A stretch of 64,000 nt of DNA. Source: Guyparkeria hydrothermalis. GTDB lineage: Bacteria; Pseudomonadota; Gammaproteobacteria; Halothiobacillales; Halothiobacillaceae. The notes beneath the pieces are model-generated. The model was given only the letters and a program-made list of their open reading frames with translations, did no database searches and was not told the DNA's origin. Shown one piece after another: positions 35,513 to 42,972 of this stretch. Within the stretch, counting starts at the first letter, position 1; the number at the start of each line of letters is the position of its first letter. Position numbers and translations under genes: made by a program. The DNA lies in contig NZ_JAJSEE010000004.1 in NCBI RefSeq assembly GCF_023555375.1, positions 225,976 through 289,975 of the forward strand, given 5' to 3'.

Positions 35513-36649
35513 TCACTGGTGCCATGTGTCGTCCCCGCCCTGCCCGCCCAGGGCATAGCGGGTGCTTCGACCACCACCGGGCAACTTCCGCAGACAGCCT
35601 TTTTCCACCAGATCGGCGAGATCTCGCGTGGCGGTGGCCTTGCTCACTTTCGCCAGCGACTGGTACTTGCGGGCGTTGATGCCGTGCTCGAACTCCTCGC
35701 CCGCCGTATCCAGCAGCCGGTTGAGCACCTTGATCTGCCGCTCGCTGAGCACGGTGGTGGCATGGTGGTGCCAGAAGCGGGCCTTGGCCAGCACCCGATC
35801 CAGCCGCTCCAGCGCCTGGCGCAACGCCGCTTCCAGGGTATCGAGAAACCACGCCAGCCAGGGCGTGATGTCCAAATCGCCGCGCTGGGCCCGTTCCAAC
35901 TGGTCGTAGTAGGCATTCCGCCGGGCCATGATCGCGGCACTCAGCGAATAGAACCGCACCGATTGGCGCTCCGCTTGTGCCAGCGCCCGATCCGTCACGG
36001 CCCGGGTGACCCGCCCGTTTCCGTCGTCAAACGGGTGCAGGGTAATCAGCCACAAGTGCGCGATGCCCGCCCGCAACAGACCGTCCAGCCCGCCCGGCGG
36101 ACGATTGAACCAGTCCACAAACGCGTCCAGTTCCGCCTCCAGCCGATCCCGAGGCGGGGCCTCGAAGTGCACCGTGGGGCGATCCAGCCGGCCCGAAACC
36201 ACCTGCATCGGCTGCTCGCCGCGCAGCTCGCCGACGTGCACCTTCTCAAGCCATCCCGGCCCCTCGGGAAACAGCAACGACTGCCAATGACACAACCGGT
36301 CGCGAGAGAGCGGCTCGTCCGGCTCACGCGTGGCGTGCAGCAGCAACGCCACCAGCGATTCGGATTCCGGCGTGGTCCTGGCCGGTACGCCGGCCTGTTC
36401 CACCCCCAATTGGCGGGCAACGGAAGAACGCACCGAGCCCACATCCAGGTGCTCACCCTCGATTTCCGAGGTACGGATCGCGTTCTGGATCAACGCGTCC
36501 ATTTCGAATGCCAGGTCGTCCTGCTCGGGCGCGGCATCGGCACGGCCCAGCAATCGCCCTTGCAGCAAGCGCACCGCATCCAGCCGCGGACGCAGTGCCG
36601 CGTCGTCCCAGCGAAATCGCGGCCAGTCAGCCTGTTCCCAGATATACAT
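35513..36649 (-). CDS. Fic family protein with N-terminal inhibitory motif and C-terminal winged helix
   Basis: 378-aa Fic enzyme, probably an AMP transferase or de-AMPylase. The N-terminal part starts YIWEQADWPRFRWD (DUF4172-like) and has the inhibitory helix TSEIEGE near residue 60, which marks self-inhibited class II Fic proteins. The active-site loop is complete: HPFDDGNGR near residue 203. The C-terminal 80 residues look like a winged helix (VSKATATRDLADLVEKGCL), so it may bind DNA. It sits between hsdS and hsdR. GAGGTG lies before the start. Repeated TGAGCCGAAT motifs on both sides of the gene suggest autoregulation. The target protein is unknown. Confidence 0.93.
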   Translation of the reverse strand: MYIWEQADWPRFRWDDAALRPRLDAVRLLQGRLLGRADAAPEQDDLAFEMDALIQNAIRTSEIEGEHLDVGSVRSSVARQLGVEQAGVPARTTPESESLVALLLHATREPDEPLSRDRLCHWQSLLFPEGPGWLEKVHVGELRGEQPMQVVSGRLDRPTVHFEAPPRDRLEAELDAFVDWFNRPPGGLDGLLRAGIAHLWLITLHPFDDGNGRVTRAVTDRALAQAERQSVRFYSLSAAIMARRNAYYDQLERAQRGDLDITPWLAWFLDTLEAALRQALERLDRVLAKARFWHHHATTVLSERQIKVLNRLLDTAGEEFEHGINARKYQSLAKVSKATATRDLADLVEKGCLRKLPGGGRSTRYALGGQGGDDTWHQ

Positions 36650-36796
36650 GCGGGCACCTCGAAAAACCTGCTGCGCCAGCCGATTGCTGCGTCACGTGCT
36701 CGCTCACTCCTCGCCTATCTAACTGATATGTCTCGTCGCTCGCTGCGCGGCTCCTTGCACTTGGCCGGCTCGCGACGGTTTCTCGAGGAGCCCGTG

Positions 36797-36859
36797 AGCC
36801 GAATCACCCACCCAATCGAATCATATAGTGAGCCGATTGTGGCCTATATTCGGCTCAAA
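36797..36859. promoter_or_regulatory. cluster of TGAGCCGAAT operator-like repeats upstream of fic
   Basis: TGAGCCGAAT at 36797-36806, TGAGCCGATT at 36831-36840 and the inverted ATTCGGCTCA at 36850-36859 lie in an AT-rich patch upstream of the fic gene. With the inverted pair at 35455-35483, this makes five copies around one gene. They are likely binding sites of a local regulator, possibly the Fic protein's own winged helix. The remainder of the 36650-36900 gap shows no gene. Confidence 0.55.
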
Positions 36860-36900
36860 GGCCAATTATGCGGCCGTCAACACATTGTCCGTCAGTGGCC

Positions 36901-38379
36901 TCAGGCATCGACCGCTTCAGTGGCGGTGGATTCGGATTGCGGCACGGTGAACTCGCCAGAAAGAAGTTCCGGGAGGAGTGTGTCTCGCAATTGCGACAAG
37001 GTCACTGCCTCAAGGCGCAGGTTGATCTGTTGTTGCAGCATGCTTCCCAGTGATTTGCCAGCGGCGGCGATGGTGTCACTGTCAGGTATGGCACAAAGGG
37101 CACGTTTCAAATGCTCCCTCTTGATGTGCCCCATGGTTACCGCCTTGTCGGCGGCGATCCGCTGAAACTCCTCAAGATGGTGCCGGGTGAAATGGAAATA
37201 GAGCCACTTGGGATACTTTTCAGAGGTGACCTTGAACAGATGCTGATTCAAGGCCGCTCTACCGCCGCACCACGTATCGACCATCAATGAACCCGACCAT
37301 GAGAACAACACATCACCATCATCAATGATGCACTCAGGATTGATGTTTGGAGATGCCTTCTCTTCACCGTCGGCATACCCCTTCTTGAGCTGCGCTATCT
37401 TCACAACAGGTAGAAAATCATCTTCATTTTCAGGTCTGTATTTCTGTAGCGCCAAGCCATTCTTGTATTTGGCGATTTCATCAAGGGCAAGACAGCTCCA
37501 CCCCGCCGGAATCTCCCCCACCTCACTCTCTTGCATGGCCGCGGGGAACAGGTCGGCGGTGGCGCGGAGTTCGGCGTAGTGCTCCGGGTGTTCGGTCTGC
37601 AAGCGGGCCAGCTGCGCTTCTGTCTTGCCGGAAATGGCTTGCATGGCAGCGAGCGCCATGCGGGTCTCGAGTTCTGGATCTACAGATTCCGGCTCCAGCT
37701 CCGCGGCGTAGCAGACCGGCGATGCCGGTTGTTGGGCCGATTGGTGGGCTTGCCAACGCTCGCGGGCAGCAATCTTGGCCTTGACCGGCTCGAAATCGAC
37801 AAACCAGCTCTTGAAGATGGCCTGGGCCATCTGTTCGAGGGTTTGGTTTATTTGTTGATTTAAGAGAACTTTGTGATCGATACCACCAAGAATATCTGCG
37901 ATTTTTTTCTGTTCTCTAATTGGCGGCAGGAATACTTCGAATTTGGTGATATCAGCACATTTCAGGCTGTCAAAAACAGCGCCAACATTCAGATATTTCC
38001 CAACTTGAGACCACCAATGCGGGCCTTGAGTTACCCACCTCAAGAATGGGGGATATACCCACACCCCGTCAGATCGCAACAAAACCAAATTCTGTCCTAA
38101 AGCGATCTCCAGTCCGCTGGGGACGTAGGCGGACTCACCGGGGTTGCAACGACGCGAAAGAATCACGTCGTCATCAATGGGCTTAGCTTTGCGGCGCCAC
38201 TGATTGAAATCTTCTTCCGAGATCAGACGTGCGCCATCGAGAACAATCCGGCCATCTTTTAGCTGAGGTATTCCAACGTAGGGATATCCCTCTTCCCGAG
38301 CCTTCGGCGTCTTGTGATCACAGTCAATAAGGCGCACGCCCGCCTCTTCCAACGTTAGCAAGGGCCATTCAGAGCTCAT
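36901..38379 (-). CDS. hsdS: type I restriction-modification specificity subunit S
   Basis: DNA-recognition subunit that directs HsdM and HsdR to a two-part target site. 492 aa with two target-recognition domains, each followed by a conserved helical spacer: FEVFLPPIREQKKIADILG (about residue 165-185) and a second one near the C-terminus (RLEAVTLSQLRDTLLPELLSG). Base composition drops clearly within the recognition domains (for example 37860-38100), which fits acquisition by transfer and domain swapping. ATG 38379 overlaps the end of hsdM by 11 bases. The recognised sequence cannot be predicted. Confidence 0.95.
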   Translation of the reverse strand: MSSEWPLLTLEEAGVRLIDCDHKTPKAREEGYPYVGIPQLKDGRIVLDGARLISEEDFNQWRRKAKPIDDDVILSRRCNPGESAYVPSGLEIALGQNLVLLRSDGVWVYPPFLRWVTQGPHWWSQVGKYLNVGAVFDSLKCADITKFEVFLPPIREQKKIADILGGIDHKVLLNQQINQTLEQMAQAIFKSWFVDFEPVKAKIAARERWQAHQSAQQPASPVCYAAELEPESVDPELETRMALAAMQAISGKTEAQLARLQTEHPEHYAELRATADLFPAAMQESEVGEIPAGWSCLALDEIAKYKNGLALQKYRPENEDDFLPVVKIAQLKKGYADGEEKASPNINPECIIDDGDVLFSWSGSLMVDTWCGGRAALNQHLFKVTSEKYPKWLYFHFTRHHLEEFQRIAADKAVTMGHIKREHLKRALCAIPDSDTIAAAGKSLGSMLQQQINLRLEAVTLSQLRDTLLPELLSGEFTVPQSESTATEAVDA

Positions 38380-40087
38380 ACCCCAGCCCCCTAAGATTCC
38401 GCTTGATCTCCGCCTCCAGCCGGTCGCTCTCGGCAAACTGCTCCCGCAGCTTTCCGGTCAGGCGCGCCATCTTCTCGGCAAAGGGCTCGCCGTCGTCTTC
38501 CTGTTCCGGCACGCCCACGTAACGGCCTGGGGTGAGCACGAAGTCGTGCCTCTCGATCTCATCGAGACTCGCGGCCGCCTTGCAGAAGCCGGGCACGTCC
38601 TCGTAGCCCTCGCCGCGCTGCCAGGCGTGAAAGGTGTCGGCGATTCGGGAGATGTCTTCGTTGCTGAAGTCACGGAGAACGCGGTCCTTCATGTAGCCAC
38701 AGTTCCGCGCATCGATGAACAGCAGCTCACCACGGCGGTCGCGCTTTTTCTCATCAAAGACGACGCCGTTGGCCTTGTCCTTGGTCAGGAACCAGATGCA
38801 GGCGGGGATCTGGGTGTTGGTGAACAACTGGCCCGGCAGGGCGACCATGCATTCGACCAAGTCTTCCTCCACCAGCCGGCGGCGGATGTCGCCTTCCCCG
38901 CTGGTGTTGGAGCTCATCGAACCGTTGGCCAGCAGCAGGGCCATGCTGCCGGTGGGCGCCAGATGGTGGAGCATGTGCTGCAGCCAGGCGAAATTGGCGT
39001 TGCCCTTCGGCGGGGTGCCGTATTGCCAGCGGGCATCGTCAGCGAGTGATTCGCTCCACCAGTCCTTCATGTTGAACGGCGGGTTGGCCATGACAAAGTC
39101 GGCGCGCAGGTCGGGGTGCTGGTCGTCGAGAAAGCTGTCGGCGTTCTTCTTGCCGAAGTTGAAGTCGATGCCGCGGATGGCCATGTTCATGGCGGCCAGC
39201 CGCCAGGTGGTGGGGTTGGATTCCTGGCCGTAGACGGAGATGTGCTTGCGCTGCTCGGCGGGGTCGTAGTGCTGCTCCTTGGCATGCTCCTCGATGAAAC
39301 GATCCGAGGAGACGAAGAATCCGCCGGAGCCCATGGCCGGGTCATACACCCGCCCCGAGTAGGGTTCGAGCATTTCCGTGATCAGGGTGACGATGCTCTT
39401 AGGTGTGTAGTACTGCCCGCCCTGCTTGCCTTCGGCCAAGGCGAACTGGCCGAGGAAGTACTCGTAGACGTGGCCGAGGATGTCCTTGCTGTGCAGGTTG
39501 AGTTCCTCGCCGTTCTGGACCGGGCGGGTAAAGGAGGTGTCCGAGAAGGTGTTGATCAGGCCGAGCAGCTTGTCGTTTTCCAGCTGGTACTGGCTGATGC
39601 GGTTGAGGATACCCTTGAGCTTGGCGTTGCTCTTCTCGATCTCTTCCAGCGCGTTGTCGATCAGCCAGGAGACCGAGCGCAGCTTGACGTCGTTGCCCTG
39701 CTCGTCCTGCCAGAGCACGCTGCCGACCGGCAGCACGGCCTTTTCTTTCAAGGTGCGCCAGCGGGCAGCTTTGGGCACCCAGAAGACGTTGGCCTCGCGG
39801 TAGTAATCCAGTACCTCCAGTTCCTCTTCCAGCGCCTCCTGGTAGTCGGCGTCGGAATCGAAGTCTTCGCGCGGGAGGTAGTAGATGTTGTCCTCGCGGT
39901 CGAACTGGAACAGGGCGCGCAATTGACGCTGGCGCTCCTCGAAGGCATCCGAGACGTACTTGAGGAAGATCAGTCCCAGCACGACGTGCTTGTAGTTGGC
40001 AGCATCCAGGTTGGCGCGCAGCTTGTCGGCGGCCGACCAGAGCTTGTCGTCCAGCTCCTTCAGAAATTTCTGTTCAGCGGCATTCAT
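38369..40087 (-). CDS. hsdM: type I restriction-modification methyltransferase subunit M
   Basis: N6-adenine methyltransferase subunit. The N-terminal helical HsdM_N domain begins FLKELDDKLWSAADKLRANL. The AdoMet-binding motif is YDPAMGSGGFFVS and the catalytic motif is ANPPFNMKDWW. 572 aa. The frame is open upstream to 40336, but that part is the antisense reading of the tRNA gene and is rejected; ATG 40087 starts the conserved domain. It is the first gene of the hsdM-hsdS-fic-hsdR series, next to tRNA-Val. Confidence 0.95.
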   Translation of the reverse strand: MNAAEQKFLKELDDKLWSAADKLRANLDAANYKHVVLGLIFLKYVSDAFEERQRQLRALFQFDREDNIYYLPREDFDSDADYQEALEEELEVLDYYREANVFWVPKAARWRTLKEKAVLPVGSVLWQDEQGNDVKLRSVSWLIDNALEEIEKSNAKLKGILNRISQYQLENDKLLGLINTFSDTSFTRPVQNGEELNLHSKDILGHVYEYFLGQFALAEGKQGGQYYTPKSIVTLITEMLEPYSGRVYDPAMGSGGFFVSSDRFIEEHAKEQHYDPAEQRKHISVYGQESNPTTWRLAAMNMAIRGIDFNFGKKNADSFLDDQHPDLRADFVMANPPFNMKDWWSESLADDARWQYGTPPKGNANFAWLQHMLHHLAPTGSMALLLANGSMSSNTSGEGDIRRRLVEEDLVECMVALPGQLFTNTQIPACIWFLTKDKANGVVFDEKKRDRRGELLFIDARNCGYMKDRVLRDFSNEDISRIADTFHAWQRGEGYEDVPGFCKAAASLDEIERHDFVLTPGRYVGVPEQEDDGEPFAEKMARLTGKLREQFAESDRLEAEIKRNLRGLGYEL

Positions 40088-40209
40088 GGCGCGTGTTCGA
40101 CCCTTTCCTTGATGAGCGTTTCGACGCGGAAGCGTACCGCAGACACCCTGATCCGTCAGGCTTACGACAGCGCATTTCTGAAGTGGCAGTTGGGTGCGAC
40201 AAGTCGCGC

Positions 40210-40237
40210 TTGACAGCCCGCCGCGACCCGGTAGAAT
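40210..40237 (+). promoter_or_regulatory. sigma-70 promoter of tRNA-Val
   Basis: A perfect -35 TTGACA and a -10 TAGAAT are separated by 16 bases, followed by a GC-rich discriminator, about 19 bases before the tRNA 5' end. GC-rich discriminators are typical of stable-RNA promoters under stringent control. Confidence 0.85.
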
Positions 40238-40255
40238 GCGCATCCGTTCGACGAC

Positions 40256-40332
40256 AGGCGCGTAGCTCAGTTGGTTAGAGCACCACCTTGACATGGTGGG
40301 GGTCGTTGGTTCGAATCCAATCGCGCCTACCA
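40256..40332 (+). tRNA. tRNA-Val (anticodon GAC)
   Basis: 77 bases with a complete cloverleaf. The acceptor stem AGGCGCG pairs with CGCGCCT, followed by discriminator A and an encoded CCA. The D-arm is GCTCAGTTGGTTAGAGC, the anticodon loop is CTTGACAT in a CCACC/GGTGG stem, and the T-arm is TTGGTTCGAATCCAA. It resembles E. coli tRNA-Val(GAC). A type I restriction island lies on one side. No copy of the tRNA 3' end was found at the far end of that island. Confidence 0.97.
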
Positions 40333-40338
40333 ACACTG

Positions 40339-40373
40339 AAAGCCCGGCAGCATCATGCTTGCCGGGCTTTTTC
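40339..40373 (+). terminator. Rho-independent terminator after tRNA-Val
   Basis: AAAGCCCGGCA and TGCCGGGCTTT form an 11-bp stem with a ten-base loop and a run of five T. It lies seven bases after the tRNA CCA end. Confidence 0.95.
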
Positions 40374-40525
40374 GTGTCTGGCTTTCAGGCCGCTGATTCA
40401 AATGTGGTTCAAATCAGCTTCAAAACGTCGGGGCAAGGTAGGTGGCGAGGTTCGGCAAACGCTCCACACCTGCCCCGCACGGTCTAGGCTTGCATGGCGT
40501 TGTTCGAACGTCGCGAGGAGCCGCC

Positions 40526-40956
40526 ATGGCAAAAAGCCTTGAACAGACCGTTGCCCTTCACGCTCGGCTGGCCGGTTACGCCGGGCTGATTCCCTTCGTC
40601 CTCCCGCTCCTGGTGTTGTGGTGGCACCCGGACTGGGCCGCGCAGGCCGTTGCGGTACAGCACGCCTACGCGGCGTTGATCCTGAGTTTTCTCGGCGGGA
40701 TTTACTGGGGGTCGCGCTCAATCGTCAGAGTGCCGTCGGCATCTGGTTGAGCGTCTTGCCGTCGCTGTGGGCCTGGCCGGCCTTGCTGATGCCACCGGTC
40801 GAGGCGACGTGGATGCTGGCGACGGGGTTTGCCCTGATGTTCCTGCTTGATCGTACCGCCCGGCAACGCGGCTGGATCCGCCAGTGGTTCTTCCGCCTTC
40901 GGCTCACGCTCGGGCTGGTGGCGATCGCCTCGTTGCTGCTGGGGCTGACCAGCTAA
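40526..40956 (+). pseudogene. DUF3429 family membrane protein gene with a frameshift
   Basis: Small inner-membrane protein family of unknown function. The first frame (from ATG 40526, with GAGGAG upstream) gives LAGYAGLIPFVLPLLVLWW and ALILSFLGGIYWG, then runs into a stop at 40750. The matching C-terminal half (GVALNRQSAVGIWLSVLPSL, then LGLVAIASLLLGLTS) continues in another frame to 40956. The shift falls at a run of five G (40707-40711); one extra G would restore a normal protein of about 143 aa with WGVALN. This could be a real mutation or an error at the G-run. Confidence 0.8.
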
Positions 40957-40972
40957 CGGAATGGCGATCGCC

Positions 40973-42667
40973 TTACCCGCCGGCCGTGTGCATCTGCACC
41001 CGGTTGCGACCCGCCTCCTTGGCCCGATACAGCGCCCGATCGGCGCGGGCGAGGATCTGGGATAGCGGTTCGGTGCCCTCGGCGCAGTAACCGCCCACGC
41101 TGATCGTGACCGGCTGACCGCCGACGGCAACCCGGCTGGCCACGCGCTCGCGCAGGCGCTCGGCGACGCTCGCCATCCGCTCCTCGGTGGAGGGATAGAG
41201 CACCACCAGGAACTCGTCGCCGCCCCAGCGGCCGGCCACGTCGTAGCCGCGCAGTTCTTCTTGCAGGCAGGAGGCGACCTGGCGCAGGGCGACGTCGCCG
41301 GTGTCGTGGCCACGGTCGTCGTTGATCTGCTTGAACTCGTCGACGTCGATCCACAGCAGGCTCAGGCGTCTGCCCTCCCGTTCGGCGCGCTCGCGGGCCT
41401 GGTCGAGGGCCTCCTGCATGCCGCGCCGATTGGGCAGTTCGGTGAGCGAATCGACCCGGGCGAGGCGATTGAGTTCGGCGGTGCGGGCCTCGACCCGATC
41501 CTCGAGTTCGCGGGTGTGCACCTGGATGGTGTTGGCCATGTCGCTGAAGTGCCGCACCAGGCGGGCCATCTCGCCGCTCGCCGCCGGCAGGTCGCCGCGC
41601 ACGTAGCGGCCGTTCTTCAACGCCTGCATGGCCGCTTCCAGCGCACTGATGGGCTGCAACAGCAGGCGCCGGACGGCGACGTGCAGCAGCAGGATACTGA
41701 TCACCAACGCGATCAGGACGATGATCAGCAGCGGCACGAACCGCGATACCGGCATGATCACGTCGAGGTCCAGCAGGGTCACCTCGTACCAGCCGATGCG
41801 CGGCAGCCACGCCACGCCCATCAAGTGGCGCTGGCCGTCGACCGTGACGAAGGCGGTGTGCACGTTGCCCGCACTCGCCTGGGCCTGATCGAGCAACTGA
41901 CCGACGCGCTCGCGGCTCTCGGCATCACTGACCAGTCGCTTCAGGTGGCTCTTCTGCCCCTCGGGTTTGACCAGGCTGGCGTAGTCGATCAGGTCGCGGT
42001 CGCGGTACAGCTGGATGGCGCCGCTGTGGTCGACGAAGATCGTGGTGATGCCGGGCTGGTCGACGGCGACCGTCTCGGCGAGCATGGTCTCCAGTTCCAT
42101 CCCCGTGCCGACGATGCCGAGGATCTCGTTGCTGGCCGGGTCGCGCATCAGCACGTCGATCCAGAGCTTGATCACGCCGAGCTCGCTGTCGGGATTGACG
42201 TTCAGGTGGAAATCGCGGCCCTGCTCGACCAGCCGGTAGAACCAGGCAGCGTCGGGGTCCTTGGGCGACAGGTGGTAGCGCAGGGGTTGCTCGCCGAACT
42301 CGTCCTCGGCGTTGTTGAAGTAGTACGCGCCGTTGTCCAGCAGCGCGACGAAGTAGTTGTTCGCCCCGAAATTGCGCCGGAAACGTTCCATCTCCGCCTT
42401 GGCCGCGGTATCGAGGGCCTCGTCGCCCGGGGCGCGGGCCAGATCCTGAATGACCGGCGAATCGGCCATCTGGTGTGCCAGGGCGATCTCGCGTTCCAGC
42501 GGCTGGAGCAGACGGGCGCTGTCGTAACGCACCTGCACCTCGGCCACGCGGGTGCCCCATTGCTCGACCACCCCGGTGGCCACCCGGTCGAACACCTGCC
42601 AAATGGCGAACGCCGTCCCCAGTACCAGGCCGACGGCGATCCAGATAAAGCGCGTGCCGAGGCTCAT
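40973..42667 (-). CDS. membrane diguanylate cyclase with periplasmic Cache-type sensor
   Basis: Makes c-di-GMP in response to a periplasmic signal. 564 aa. TM1 lies at about residues 5-25; a large periplasmic dCache-like domain follows (contains YFVALLDNGAYYFNN and GIVGTGMELETML). TM2 is LLIIVLIALVISILLLHV, then HAMP, a short coiled coil and GGDEF. The catalytic motif GRWGGDEFLVVL is intact, and RGYD five residues before it is the product-inhibition I-site. A longer reading from GTG 42685 is possible; ATG 42667 is preferred. It is a plausible source of c-di-GMP for the Lap system 10 kb away, but that link is inference. Confidence 0.93.
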   Translation of the reverse strand: MSLGTRFIWIAVGLVLGTAFAIWQVFDRVATGVVEQWGTRVAEVQVRYDSARLLQPLEREIALAHQMADSPVIQDLARAPGDEALDTAAKAEMERFRRNFGANNYFVALLDNGAYYFNNAEDEFGEQPLRYHLSPKDPDAAWFYRLVEQGRDFHLNVNPDSELGVIKLWIDVLMRDPASNEILGIVGTGMELETMLAETVAVDQPGITTIFVDHSGAIQLYRDRDLIDYASLVKPEGQKSHLKRLVSDAESRERVGQLLDQAQASAGNVHTAFVTVDGQRHLMGVAWLPRIGWYEVTLLDLDVIMPVSRFVPLLIIVLIALVISILLLHVAVRRLLLQPISALEAAMQALKNGRYVRGDLPAASGEMARLVRHFSDMANTIQVHTRELEDRVEARTAELNRLARVDSLTELPNRRGMQEALDQARERAEREGRRLSLLWIDVDEFKQINDDRGHDTGDVALRQVASCLQEELRGYDVAGRWGGDEFLVVLYPSTEERMASVAERLRERVASRVAVGGQPVTISVGGYCAEGTEPLSQILARADRALYRAKEAGRNRVQMHTAGG

Positions 42668-42972
42668 GCGCTTACCATCCGGCACACGCGGGTATCGTCG
42701 ACATCCACCCCGTTAGCCATCCCTGCCCGCTCCCGCTTCATTCCCTTGCACCCGTGCCTTGCCATCGAGATATTACGATCAGAGCATATTACGGTGCCAT
42801 CGAGATCACGTCACGGCACCTGCCTATCCGTGGGGCATGAAGATCACCGCGAGGCGCCGATCCGTCACGGCGACGGCGGGCCGATTGCCGGCAATCGCTG
42901 GACCGTAAACACGGTTCACCGTATAACGGGCGCAAGCCCTCACCTCTCTTTCAAGCGACAGGGATGCCTTTC

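Noticed and set aside
32117..40332. Integrase-mediated island with att repeats at tRNA-Val
   Set aside because: No integrase gene and no second copy of the tRNA 3' end were found near the far end of the restriction genes.
40088..40336. N-terminal extension of hsdM through the tRNA region
   Set aside because: It is the antisense reading of tRNA-Val (the familiar GFEPTTPTMSRWC artefact). The conserved HsdM domain starts at 40087.
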